NCBI GenBank assembly: GCA_947458275.1
Contig: CANGYR010000007.1
Span: forward strand, 62,001-126,000
Origin: Chitinophagaceae bacterium
GTDB taxonomy: Bacteria; Bacteroidota; Bacteroidia; Chitinophagales; Chitinophagaceae
Direction of reading: 5' to 3'
Length of the DNA: 64,000 nt
Shown: positions 1 to 8,357 of the stretch, piece after piece
Position numbering within the stretch: the stretch's first letter is position 1
Layout: each line of letters begins with the position of its first letter
Position numbers and translations under genes: made by a program
The notes under the pieces: generated by a model
The model's database searches: none
What the model saw: only the letters and a program-made list of their open reading frames with translations
What the model was told of the DNA's origin: nothing

Positions 1-1
1 G

Positions 2-244
2 GGAAAAAACAAAATAAAGTATGCCCTCCGGCAACAACAGGTGAGTGAGTATTGCATCCGTACGGGGATGAATTCCATCAATGAAGAAGAGTACGAAAAA
101 AAACTGCAACAATTGTTTGATCAAAAACTCAAAACGCAGAAAGCAGAAAAAAATATTTTCATTAAAAAAAGAAAGCTGCAGGACTTTCTGATGCAAAGAG
201 GATTTGAAACATCCTTAATCAATAAACTTTTAAAAGATGTCTGA
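2..244 (+). CDS. recX: RecX-family regulatory protein, 3' part only
   Basis: RecX proteins bind RecA filaments and modulate recombination. The reading frame is open from base 2 to the stop at 244, so the gene begins to the left of the window and the ATG-less start offered by the ORF track is not the true start. The visible C-terminal part shows the charged helical pattern of a RecX repeat: KIKYALRQ, a stretch beginning INEEEYEKKLQQLF, a basic segment, and RGFETSLINKLLKDV at the end, where the aromatic-E-x-x-x-I signature of RecX repeats is recognisable. It overlaps the next gene by 8 bases, which suggests translational coupling. The assignment rests on pattern recognition of a short fragment. 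The recA gene lies about 12 kb away on the same strand. Confidence 0.72.
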   Translation, partial: GKNKIKYALRQQQVSEYCIRTGMNSINEEEYEKKLQQLFDQKLKTQKAEKNIFIKKRKLQDFLMQRGFETSLINKLLKDV

Positions 245-719
245 AGATATAATCTTATCACGCGGAACCAAAGAAGAGCAATATAAAAACCTGATTCCGC
301 AGATACAAGCCATCATTTCCGGCGAAACAGACCAAACTGCCAATCTGGCCAATATCGCCGCCTGTTTGAAACAGCAGTTTGGCTGGTGGTGGGTGGGGTT
401 TTATTTGGCGAAAAACGATGAGCTCGTTTTGGGACCTTTTCAGGGACCTGTTGCCTGCAACAGAATTAAAATGGGCAGGGGAGTATGCGGAACCGCCTGG
501 GAAAAAGGCACCACCATCATTGTTGAAGATGTAGAAAAATTCCCTGGACACATCGCCTGCAGCAGTCTTTCAAAATCAGAAATCGTAGTGCCGGTTATAA
601 TGAACAATCGTGTTATTGCCGTGCTGGATGCGGACAGCGAGCATTTATCGCATTTTGATGAAATTGATAAAACGTATTTGGAAATATTGGTTGATAAAAT
701 TGAAACGGTGTTTTCTTAA
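237..719 (+). CDS. msrC: Free methionine-(R)-sulfoxide reductase (GAF fold)
   Basis: This cytoplasmic enzyme reduces free L-methionine-(R)-S-oxide to methionine as part of oxidative-damage repair. The 160-residue length matches the single-GAF-domain fRMsr (YebR/MsrC) family. The family signature WWWVGFYL lies near residues 49-57, and three cysteines sit at 74, 84 and 108. Their spacing of 10 and 24 is, from memory, the same as that of the three catalytic cysteines of the E. coli enzyme. The motif GPFQGPVACNRI and the segment GRGVCGTAW are both present. The ATG at 237 overlaps the end of recX, so the two genes are probably co-transcribed. Nothing looks degenerate, and the call is secure. Confidence 0.93.
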   Translation: MSEDIILSRGTKEEQYKNLIPQIQAIISGETDQTANLANIAACLKQQFGWWWVGFYLAKNDELVLGPFQGPVACNRIKMGRGVCGTAWEKGTTIIVEDVEKFPGHIACSSLSKSEIVVPVIMNNRVIAVLDADSEHLSHFDEIDKTYLEILVDKIETVFS

Positions 720-721
720 TT

Positions 722-861
722 ACCTCACCCCCAACCCCTCTACTTTAGGAGAAATGGAATTTTTTTAGTAACTGGTATAAAGGATATTCATCTCAACGAT
801 TAAACGCCTATCCTAGAAAAACGATGTATTGTCCCCCTCCTTTGGAGGGGCTAGGGGAGGT
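722..861. repeat. MITE-like element with C-rich inverted ends
   Basis: The left end ACCTCACCCCCAACCCCTCT (722-741) is an imperfect inverted copy of the right end GGAGGGGCTAGGGGAGGT (844-861). The right side also forms its own perfect 7-bp hairpin, CCCCTCC-TTT-GGAGGGG (834-850). No open reading frame lies between. The design is that of a small non-coding palindromic insertion, of a type common in Bacteroidota intergenic DNA. It sits between the msrC stop and the convergent FAS1 gene. Confidence 0.5.
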
Positions 862-881
862 CAATATAAGCTGAGAATACG

Positions 882-913
882 CCACATCTCGTTCCGTAGG
901 AACGACACATCTC
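882..913. repeat. Short hairpin flanked by direct repeats (REP-like)
   Basis: CGTTCC-GTA-GGAACG (890-904) is a perfect 6-bp stem with a 3-base loop. It is bordered on both sides by CACATCTC. I recall similar GTTCC/GGAAC palindromes as dispersed repeats in Bacteroidota genomes, but only one copy is present here. Confidence 0.4.
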
Positions 914-920
914 TAACAAA

Positions 921-945
921 AAAGTGCCGGAAATTCCGGCACTTT
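921..945 (-). terminator. Rho-independent terminator of the FAS1 gene
   Basis: AAAGTGCCGG-AAATT-CCGGCACTTT is a perfect 10-bp stem with a 5-base loop. On the minus strand it is followed by a T run (TTTGTTAG). It lies 25 bases beyond the stop of the leftward gene ending at 970. Confidence 0.85.
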
Positions 946-969
946 CAAAAGAAATATAGAACCAATTAA

Positions 970-2220
970 CTATGGAAGTAGAATTCCAGAGATTTTGTGA
1001 ACCACTCCATTAAAGCAAGTGATGTCTTCTCTTGAAATATTAGCAGATGCACCTTGACCAATAAATGCATCATAGTTGCTTGTTACTTTTAATGGGGCGC
1101 TTGGTGTTAAAGTAGGAGTACCCGGAGCTCCTGTTTGAGATGCAATCAATGCATTTATGAAAAAAGTACGTCCAACAATTACATGTCCTTTCAATACATT
1201 GTACAAAGTAGCTGCAGGAACATCGTTGATTTGTTTAATAGTAGGATTGCCTGTTCCTAAAGCCTGAATTAACTGTGCAAAAGCCTCGTTAGATGGAGCA
1301 AATACTGTTACAATTGATGATTGCAACAGAGCCTTAACCTCAGGATAAGCTGCTTCAACTCTTTTAATAACCTTAGAAAGAGAATCTATTCCGGTTGATA
1401 TAGTTGGGTCTGTTACATAATCATATACATTGGATACCGGTGGCACCAAAATACCATTGATCTTGTATATATTACCATTAGAAGCATCAATTTTGTTCGT
1501 AGCTACAGAACCAACATATTGTTTACCATTTACAAAGAAACCGGGAACAACAGAAATTTTGGTGATGAACAAAGAATCCTGTGGTTGATTAGCAGTGAAT
1601 ACTTTAAAATTAGTTACATCAGCAGCTCCCGGCACATATTTGGTTGCTAATGTATGATAGCGAATTACCGCATCGTTTGTCTCCTGAGAAAAAGTTGCAA
1701 AATCAATTGAAGCGGGAATCGAAGCATTAGTAGGTGCAAAAACTGTATACTGTACATCAGGATTTTGCAGAACAGACTGAAGTTTTCCTTTGTCTATTCC
1801 AGCCTTTATTTTTGATAGGTCACTAGCACCACTAATCTTCGCATACAGATTGTTGGGATCTGGCACGAGATATGTGAATCCTGTTTTTTCACCAGTTCCA
1901 TTAGGAGTTGTGACAGAAACCGCTCCTGATGCACCGGTTCCAACTACAGCAGTGATAGATGTAGCGCTTACTACATTAAAACTTGCTGCAGCAGTACCGC
2001 CGAATTTAACAGCAGTAGCTCCAGTTAAATTTGTTCCAGTGATAGTTACAACTGTACCGGAAACTGCACGTTGAGGAGTGAATGACGTGATGGTTGGTTT
2101 GGTAGAAGTATTTCCTCCACCACCAGAATCAGATTTTTTACAAGAAGTAATCGTTGTGGTCAAAATGGCTCCTGAAAGCATCAACAGGAGGGCTCCATTC
2201 AATTTTCTTAAGATGTTCAT
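970..2220 (-). CDS. Surface lipoprotein with IPT/TIG and two fasciclin (FAS1) domains
   Basis: This is probably an envelope-anchored adhesion protein; its ligand is unknown. I place the start at the ATG at 2220 rather than 2280, because translation from there gives a clean lipoprotein signal: MNILRK, a hydrophobic core and the lipobox TTSC with Cys27, followed by KKSDSGGGG, a typical Bacteroidota lipoprotein linker. An IPT/TIG immunoglobulin-like domain follows at about residues 41-118 (PTITSFTPQRAVSGTVVTITG). Two FAS1 domains come next, at about 122-268 and 270-416. Both carry the family H2-like motif YTVFAPTNAS or VTVFAPSNEAF, and the second ends in the typical VVHKISGILLP. The gene is monocistronic, with a strong terminator downstream. 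The promoter could not be read with confidence. Confidence 0.9.
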   Translation of the reverse strand: MNILRKLNGALLLMLSGAILTTTITSCKKSDSGGGGNTSTKPTITSFTPQRAVSGTVVTITGTNLTGATAVKFGGTAAASFNVVSATSITAVVGTGASGAVSVTTPNGTGEKTGFTYLVPDPNNLYAKISGASDLSKIKAGIDKGKLQSVLQNPDVQYTVFAPTNASIPASIDFATFSQETNDAVIRYHTLATKYVPGAADVTNFKVFTANQPQDSLFITKISVVPGFFVNGKQYVGSVATNKIDASNGNIYKINGILVPPVSNVYDYVTDPTISTGIDSLSKVIKRVEAAYPEVKALLQSSIVTVFAPSNEAFAQLIQALGTGNPTIKQINDVPAATLYNVLKGHVIVGRTFFINALIASQTGAPGTPTLTPSAPLKVTSNYDAFIGQGASANISREDITCFNGVVHKISGILLP

Positions 2221-2373
2221 TGTTGTTTTTTTATGGTTTGTGAATAGTTTAAATTTTATTAAGCAATGTATTTCATGCACAGCTTAAAAAACGGAAAGCA
2301 ATATTATGAAAAATCTTTTATGGTTGCACTTATCGGAAGAAAAAGAAATATTTTTTTACAAAAAAATGATAAA

Positions 2374-3882
2374 TCAATCCAGATTCCAACTAGTCGAACC
2401 GTCTTTTTCGTCTTTCAGCAGTATCCCCAATTCAGTTAACTGTTTCCTTATTTTGTCTGATGTTGCGAAATCTTTTTTGGTTTTGGCCTCTTTCCTGATT
2501 TCTATCAACAATTGCATGACGGATTGCAACAGTTCACTATTACCTTCTTCCACTCCGCTCAAACCAAAAATATCCTCCAAAAACACTTTCCACTTGTCTT
2601 TCATCATTTGAAGTGTGGCACTGCTGATGCTTTCAGAAGGAATCAGCCGGTCCTTCAGTGAGTTGATGACGGGTGCCATTTCAAACAAATTGGCCAATAC
2701 CTTGGCAGAGTTAAAATCATCATCCATGAACTCCTCCAGCTCTCCTAGCCAATTAGTGATTTTTTCATCTAATGCGACATCCGAAGCTTGCTTATTATCT
2801 GTCACCGGAAGCTTAAGCAAAGTATTGTAGGCTTCCCATAATCTTTTAACTGCTTTTTCACTGGCCGCCAACGCCTCACTGCTGAAATCCAACGTACTGC
2901 GGTAATGGCTTTGCAAAATGAAAAACCTAACCGTCATCGGATGAAAAGGCTGCGTTAATAAAGGATGTTCGCCACTGAACAACTCAGTAAGCTTTATTAC
3001 ATTATTGTAACTCTTCCCCATCTTCCTGCCGTTGATGGTAATCATGTTGTTGTGCATCCAGTAATTTACCGGCGAGGTATGATTGCAAATGGTGCTTTGT
3101 GCTATCTCACTTTCATGATGGGGAAACTGTAAATCCATTCCGCCACCGTGTATGTCAAATTTTGTTCCAAGATATTTTGTCGCCATAGCAGAACACTCAA
3201 TATGCCATCCCGGGAAGCCCTCTCCCCATGGGCTTTTCCAGCGCATGATGTGTTCGGGTGGCGCGGACTTCCACAAAGCAAAATCAGCAGAATCTCTTTT
3301 TTCCTGTTGACCGTCTAATTCACGCACAGAATTTTCTCTTGATTCCGCATCAAGTAAATCCTCCAGTATCCTTCCGCTTAGTTTTCCGTAATCGTGAGCA
3401 GCAGCATATTTTTTTACATCAAAATATACAGAGCCATTTTTCTCATATGCATACCCCTGACGGATAATCTCCTCAATCATGTTGATCTGCTCCACAATAT
3501 GCCCGGTAGCGGTGGGCTCTATGCTTGGCTCTATGCAATTGAATTGCTTCATGGCCCAGTGAAACAAATTGGTGTATTTCTGCACCAGCTCCATTGGCTC
3601 CAGTTTTTCCAGCTGCGCTTTAGTACTTACTTTATCTTCCGCTTCTCTTCCTTCTTCTTCAAAATGTCCCGCATCCGTGATGTTCCTAACATAACGAACC
3701 TTCAATTTTTTGAATGTCAGATAACGATACACCACATCAAACGTGACATACGGCCGGGCGTGACCTAAATGACTTTCGCCACTCACCGTAGGGCCGCAAA
3801 CATACATTCCCACATGGCCGGGCGTGATGGGCGCAAAAAGTTCCTTTTTTCTGGTATATGAATTATAAATGTGCAGTGCCAT
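2374..3882 (-). CDS. cysS: Cysteine--tRNA ligase
   Basis: It charges tRNA-Cys with cysteine in the cytoplasm. The 502-residue class I synthetase shows the N-terminal zinc and substrate-binding segment MYVCGPTV (Cys29), the HIGH-equivalent SHLGHARP near residue 37, the segment GWHIECSAMA with another zinc-ligand cysteine, the HGGGMDLQFPHHESEIAQS block and the KMSKS-equivalent GRKMGKS. The C-terminal helical DALR-like region is present and ends at a normal length. The KMGKS variant (S replaced by G at the third motif position) is unremarkable for this family as far as I know. It lies downstream of the EEP-domain gene on the same strand, with an 87-base gap. Confidence 0.97.
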   Translation of the reverse strand: MALHIYNSYTRKKELFAPITPGHVGMYVCGPTVSGESHLGHARPYVTFDVVYRYLTFKKLKVRYVRNITDAGHFEEEGREAEDKVSTKAQLEKLEPMELVQKYTNLFHWAMKQFNCIEPSIEPTATGHIVEQINMIEEIIRQGYAYEKNGSVYFDVKKYAAAHDYGKLSGRILEDLLDAESRENSVRELDGQQEKRDSADFALWKSAPPEHIMRWKSPWGEGFPGWHIECSAMATKYLGTKFDIHGGGMDLQFPHHESEIAQSTICNHTSPVNYWMHNNMITINGRKMGKSYNNVIKLTELFSGEHPLLTQPFHPMTVRFFILQSHYRSTLDFSSEALAASEKAVKRLWEAYNTLLKLPVTDNKQASDVALDEKITNWLGELEEFMDDDFNSAKVLANLFEMAPVINSLKDRLIPSESISSATLQMMKDKWKVFLEDIFGLSGVEEGNSELLQSVMQLLIEIRKEAKTKKDFATSDKIRKQLTELGILLKDEKDGSTSWNLD

Positions 3883-3969
3883 TTTAGTTATAAGTTTTGG
3901 TCATCAACCGATTTATTGCTGCATTAGCAAAGATAGGTGCTTATAAAATAAATTATCAGAAGATATCTA

Positions 3970-5091
3970 TCAGGGAGTTTTTGAAAAAGCTAAATCAGCC
4001 ACAATCGGGAAGTGGTCGCTGAGTTTGTTTTTAAATCGATCATATTGTCTGACATCAAAAGACGGACTGCAAAAAATATTGTCAATCCTCAAAGTGGGAG
4101 AGATGCCGTTGAACGTGGCCCCGATTCCTATTCCCTTTTCTGCAAAAGCATTTTTGAGGTTCTCGCCAATTGTACGGTATGCGTAACTGTTAGGAACATC
4201 ATTAAAATCGCCACATAAAATAACAGGATAGGGACTCTGATCCAGATGTTTTTTAATGAAATCGCTTTGTGTGCGCCGCTCAATCAATCCCTTTTTATAT
4301 TTGGAAATGATGTTTTTCGAATTCTCAATATAAGCGTCATCACTCAGAGAAAAATCTTCCAGATATTTTCTGTTTATTTCACTAAAATGCAATGTCTGCA
4401 AATGAATATTAAAGACTCTGAAAGTGTCTTTTCCCTTGGCAATATCAGCATAAATAAAAGTAGCATTATACCTTTTTCTGTTGTAGCTCTCGCTTTCTTG
4501 TTTGATTATGGGATAACGGCTGGCAATTACCATTCCGAAATGATGGTCTCTGTCAAAATCATGGACGGGATTGTAGTAATAATAGTAATCAAATTTGCCC
4601 ATCCTTTTCATAATATCCGGCATGTAGTTGATTGCTTTAGGACTGTTGTCTGAGGCCGCCATCTCCTGCATGCAAAATATATCGGGCTTTAGCTCATGAA
4701 CCAAATCAATCATTTCAAATTTTTTGCCGGGAGCAGTTTTATAATTCAATAAATTAAACAACTCCACATTCCAGTTCATGACCCTGATCTGCGATTCTTC
4801 TTTCTTGTTATTAAATTCATCAAGCGGATGAATGCCAATAAGATTTTTCAAAGGCATCCAACAACATGCAATTGCAATTACTCCAATAAAAGCATATTTA
4901 GGCTTGACCAAAAGCCAGAAAAAAATGAAAATTATCAGGGCTAGTAAAAAATAGAGTGATGCAAGGGTGAACAATCCTAAAAACCAGTATTTACCTGACT
5001 TAAAGTCGCTACCGTAACAGCCGATGATAAAGGATATGGCTACTGCTATGTTGCAGGTAATCAGTAAAAATTTGGCAAAGCTTTTAGCCAT
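3970..5091 (-). CDS. Membrane-anchored endonuclease/exonuclease/phosphatase (EEP) family protein
   Basis: The N-terminus carries three hydrophobic segments at about residues 7-25, 35-62 and 68-88. A C-terminal EEP catalytic domain follows from about residue 100. The catalytic landmarks are visible in order: MNWNVELF (metal-binding Asn), DIFCMQEM (metal-binding Glu), VILCGDFNDVPNS (the Asp and Asn of the active site) and SDHFPIVADL (the general-base Asp-His pair). Such proteins are common in Bacteroidota; whether this one hydrolyses DNA, a phospholipid or another phosphodiester cannot be read from sequence. It sits 41 bases downstream of the rhomboid pair in a co-directional run. The topology suggests that the catalytic domain faces the side of the membrane opposite the N-terminus. 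Confidence 0.88.
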   Translation of the reverse strand: MAKSFAKFLLITCNIAVAISFIIGCYGSDFKSGKYWFLGLFTLASLYFLLALIIFIFFWLLVKPKYAFIGVIAIACCWMPLKNLIGIHPLDEFNNKKEESQIRVMNWNVELFNLLNYKTAPGKKFEMIDLVHELKPDIFCMQEMAASDNSPKAINYMPDIMKRMGKFDYYYYYNPVHDFDRDHHFGMVIASRYPIIKQESESYNRKRYNATFIYADIAKGKDTFRVFNIHLQTLHFSEINRKYLEDFSLSDDAYIENSKNIISKYKKGLIERRTQSDFIKKHLDQSPYPVILCGDFNDVPNSYAYRTIGENLKNAFAEKGIGIGATFNGISPTLRIDNIFCSPSFDVRQYDRFKNKLSDHFPIVADLAFSKTP

Positions 5092-5132
5092 GTTGAAATT
5101 TGTGCGTCAAATAATCGCTTTGTTAAAAACAG

Positions 5133-6080
5133 CTAAACATCTTCTTCGGATGCTTTTTTCAAAAATTGCTTTTCTTCATCAGTTAAAAAATGATACCCTT
5201 TTTCGTTGATTTTATCCAGCAATTCATCAATCCGCTGTTGTGTTATATTGGGCTGTTTGTCAAACGGCTTTCTATCTCCTGTTTGGTAAAAAATTTTATC
5301 TTTCACCGATTCTTTATCAAATGTTTTTGCTGGAGTAAATAAATGAATAATTCTGAAATAGGCTTTATTCATCCAACGACTTCCATCGTGACCTTTACGC
5401 AATAAAACAACAAAAATAAATCCGGCCAGCGCTCCGCCAACATGGGAAGAAAGCAAAGGCAGATTACCTGATATACCGGCAAAATCAATCAACACAAAAA
5501 ATACAAACAACACCCAAACCGGCATTCCTTTTCGGATATGACGGAAAATGCGGTAGTCGGGAGATAATGTGGTGGTGGCTGTGGCTACTGACATCACGGC
5601 GGCATTCGCGCCAAGCAATGTTGATTGACTTGCAAACAGGCGTAAAGACGGGATGAAATAATTGGCTGCAATAAAAAAAACACCGCCCAATAATCCTCCA
5701 TACAGATATACGGGAATAATCTTCTCGTTGCCTGCCATCTCCTGCAGGATATAGCCAAAAGACCATAGCCATACCATATTTCCCAACAACCGAAACAGCA
5801 TGCCACTGGTATCGCTGAACATATAAGTCAATATAGTCCACGGACGCTCACTGAGTTTGGTTAGCGCTGCAGGTAAAGAAAACCACTGAACAATTTGCCG
5901 GTAAAATGATTCCGCACTCTGTTCCCCGAAATAGAATCCCACCTGAATGGTAAGCAACAACAAAAAGAAAACAACATTCAGCGCAAATAGCGCTACGATG
6001 GCGTTGTTGTCCTGACCAAGTGTAAATCTTCTTCTCGGTTTGTGATGCTTATATTCCAGATATCTTTCAGATTCACCCAT
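5133..6080 (-). CDS. Degenerate rhomboid-family membrane protein, catalytic serine missing
   Basis: The 315-residue protein has a cytoplasmic basic N-terminus, six or so membrane segments and a charged C-terminal tail rich in K, D and E. The rhomboid fold is clear from the HVGGALAGF motif, which retains the His that forms the catalytic dyad (residue 213), and from the L1-loop/TM2 region. The serine motif is altered: where active rhomboids have GxSG, this protein reads GANA at residues 157-160, with Asn at the serine position. It therefore should not cleave peptide bonds and is better seen as a pseudoprotease, which in other organisms can bind and route membrane proteins. It lies 23 bases downstream of an intact rhomboid, so a partnership is plausible but unproven. 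No frameshift or stop is present. Confidence 0.88.
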   Translation of the reverse strand: MGESERYLEYKHHKPRRRFTLGQDNNAIVALFALNVVFFLLLLTIQVGFYFGEQSAESFYRQIVQWFSLPAALTKLSERPWTILTYMFSDTSGMLFRLLGNMVWLWSFGYILQEMAGNEKIIPVYLYGGLLGGVFFIAANYFIPSLRLFASQSTLLGANAAVMSVATATTTLSPDYRIFRHIRKGMPVWVLFVFFVLIDFAGISGNLPLLSSHVGGALAGFIFVVLLRKGHDGSRWMNKAYFRIIHLFTPAKTFDKESVKDKIFYQTGDRKPFDKQPNITQQRIDELLDKINEKGYHFLTDEEKQFLKKASEEDV

Positions 6081-6103
6081 TTTATAAAGTACTTCCGGTA
6101 TTA

Positions 6104-6799
6104 TTAAAATAAACTATTTCGGTTGGTTTTGTTCCAGTAAAGCACCAGCAAAAATCCCGCCAGCGCTCCTCCCACATGAGCAAAATGAGCAACATTATCA
6201 TTTGCCGTGTTAACCACCCCTCCAAAAATATCCAAAGCAATGATGCCCATAATCGCCCATTTAGCTTTTACAGGAAATGGAATAGGCATGATGAAAAGCT
6301 GTGTGTTGGGAAACAAATATCCGAATGCCGCTAAAATTCCCATCACCGCACCGGATGCGCCAATAGTACAATTTAAACGCATCGCCAGTTGATATTGTTC
6401 CATTGTTTCTGCGTCTAGCAGAACCCTGTCTATCTTATGATAATCCGCTACATAATTCAGCATTTGAGACACTCCTGCAACAAAACCGCAAATCAAAAAA
6501 AACAACAAGAATCTTTTGGAGCCCCAAACCTTTTCCAGCACATTTCCAAACATCCATAGCCCAAGCATATTAAACAGAAGATGAAAAAAACTGCCGTGCA
6601 TAAACATATGCGTAATCAGCTGATAAGGGCGGAATTCATTTGATTTGTAATGATGTAAAGCAAACAGGTCATTTACTGTATTGGGCTGATTTTCAGACAA
6701 ACCGCCAAAGGCCATCTGAGCAAAAAAAACCAACCCGTTGATAATGATGAGATTCAACACTATGGGGGAGGTTTGCTGAAACCTGTTTCTGAATTCCAT
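6104..6799 (-). CDS. Rhomboid family intramembrane serine protease
   Basis: It is a predicted inner-membrane protease that cuts transmembrane helices. The 231-residue protein has six membrane segments, the catalytic GASG motif at 147-150 (Ser149) in TIGASGAVMGIL, and His208 in HFAHVGGALAGF. The HGSFFHLLFNMLGLWMFG segment in TM2, with its conserved HxxxN, completes the oxyanion-site signature. The start at 6799 gives a short cytoplasmic N-terminus before TM1. It is followed at once by the catalytically dead paralogue, and preceded by rlmD 24 bases upstream, so the set is probably one transcript. The substrate is unknown. Confidence 0.95.
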   Translation of the reverse strand: MEFRNRFQQTSPIVLNLIIINGLVFFAQMAFGGLSENQPNTVNDLFALHHYKSNEFRPYQLITHMFMHGSFFHLLFNMLGLWMFGNVLEKVWGSKRFLLFFLICGFVAGVSQMLNYVADYHKIDRVLLDAETMEQYQLAMRLNCTIGASGAVMGILAAFGYLFPNTQLFIMPIPFPVKAKWAIMGIIALDIFGGVVNTANDNVAHFAHVGGALAGFLLVLYWNKTNRNSLF

Positions 6800-6823
6800 A
6801 AGGTAAAGTTAGGCGTTAATCAT

Positions 6824-8236
6824 CTATTTTTTTAAAACAAGCAACACCACACATTCAATGTGATGGGTATGAGGAAACATATCAACAGGCTGCACTTTCT
6901 CTATCATATATTTTTCCGAAAGCAAAGCGAGGTCTCTTGCCTGTGTGGCCGTATTACAACTTACATACACAATTTTGGGCGCCTCCATCTCCAGCAGTTT
7001 GACAACCAGCTTTTCGTGCATCCCCGCCCGCGGAGGATCAGTAATGACCACATCCGGCCGGCCATTCACGCGGAAAAACTCATCATTACATACCTTAATC
7101 ACATCTCCGGCAAAAAAATGCGCATGATGAATGTCATTCAGTGCAGCATTTTTCTTTGCATCTTCAATGGCATCTTCCACCACTTCAACTCCAATAATTT
7201 TTTTCGCACCGTGACTTAAAAATATTCCTATACTTCCCGTTCCGCAATACAAATCATACACCACTTCGTTTCCTGTAAGTCCTGCAAAGTCTCTGGTAAC
7301 CTGATACAGCTTTTCTGCCTGTCTGGTGTTTGTCTGGAAAAATGATTTCGGACTGATGATGAATTCAAAATCCTCCAGCTTTTCAATCACAAATCCTTTT
7401 CCATGATATACCTGCGGCACGAGATCATAAATACTGTCATTCCATTTGGGATTAATAGTATACAACAACGTTGTGATGGTAGGAACTTGTTGAAGCAAAT
7501 GATCAAGCAATAAAATGCGATTGCCTTCGTCTTCATAATTCAGACAAATATTTACCATCAACTCGCCGGTGGAGCAATACCTTATGATGATATTGCGCAG
7601 CCAGCCGGTATGTTCCTTGATATCATAAAAAGAAAATAAATGCTTTTTAGCAAAATCTCGAATCGTATTGCGTATGTCGTCATTTACAGGATCCATCAGA
7701 TGACACTCAAATATATCTATCACCTTGTCAAATACGCGGGGTACATGATAGCCGAGCGCGTCTTGTTGCGGTACAACTCCATCCGTGTTTATCTCATCAC
7801 TGGTCAAAAATCGTTTGTTGCTAAATGTAAACTCCAGTTTATTGCGGTATCGGGCAGTAGCTTCCGACCCAATAATGGGCATTATTTCCGGAATCTCTAA
7901 TTTGCCTATCCGGGTAAAATTGGCTTCTACTTCTTGTTGTTTGTACTGAAGTTGTTTTTGATAAGGCAACATTTGCCACTTACAACCGCCACAAATCCCA
8001 AAATGCCGGCAAAATGGAATTAGACGGTCTGGTGCCGGTTGAATAATTTTAATAACCCTGCCTTCGGCCCAGTCCTTTTTATTTTTAAACAATTGAATGT
8101 CGGCCACATCGCCCGGAACTGCTCCGGATACAAAAATGACCTTTCCCTCATGCCTGACGAGTGCCTTTCCCTCCGCCGCATAATCTGTAATCGTAATATT
8201 CTCCAGGATGACCCTGTTCTTTTGTTTTTTTCTCAC
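6824..8236 (-). CDS. rlmD: 23S rRNA (uracil-C5)-methyltransferase, RlmD type
   Basis: It methylates a uracil in 23S rRNA (U1939 in E. coli) using S-adenosylmethionine. The 470-residue protein has an N-terminal TRAM domain (about 8-65) and an iron-sulfur cluster motif, CRHFGICGGC, with Cys76, Cys82 and Cys85. The SAM-binding motif YDLYCGTGSIGIFL follows, then DPPRAGM and the catalytic-cysteine block YVSCNTATQARDL. The cluster points to RlmD-like enzymes over TrmA; RlmC-like activity cannot be excluded from sequence alone. The first codon at 8236 is in MRKKQKN, directly upstream of the TRAM domain. It heads a co-directional leftward run with the rhomboid pair. Confidence 0.93.
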   Translation of the reverse strand: MRKKQKNRVILENITITDYAAEGKALVRHEGKVIFVSGAVPGDVADIQLFKNKKDWAEGRVIKIIQPAPDRLIPFCRHFGICGGCKWQMLPYQKQLQYKQQEVEANFTRIGKLEIPEIMPIIGSEATARYRNKLEFTFSNKRFLTSDEINTDGVVPQQDALGYHVPRVFDKVIDIFECHLMDPVNDDIRNTIRDFAKKHLFSFYDIKEHTGWLRNIIIRYCSTGELMVNICLNYEDEGNRILLLDHLLQQVPTITTLLYTINPKWNDSIYDLVPQVYHGKGFVIEKLEDFEFIISPKSFFQTNTRQAEKLYQVTRDFAGLTGNEVVYDLYCGTGSIGIFLSHGAKKIIGVEVVEDAIEDAKKNAALNDIHHAHFFAGDVIKVCNDEFFRVNGRPDVVITDPPRAGMHEKLVVKLLEMEAPKIVYVSCNTATQARDLALLSEKYMIEKVQPVDMFPHTHHIECVVLLVLKK

Positions 8237-8357
8237 CCGGCAAATTTAACCTTTATTAAAGCAACTTGTTTTGTTAATGAATTGTAATTTTACCTGCTTA
8301 TATCAGTAAAGGCAGGTTTGCTTTCGACTGTTCACAATCGGTAAAAAAAATAATGGT

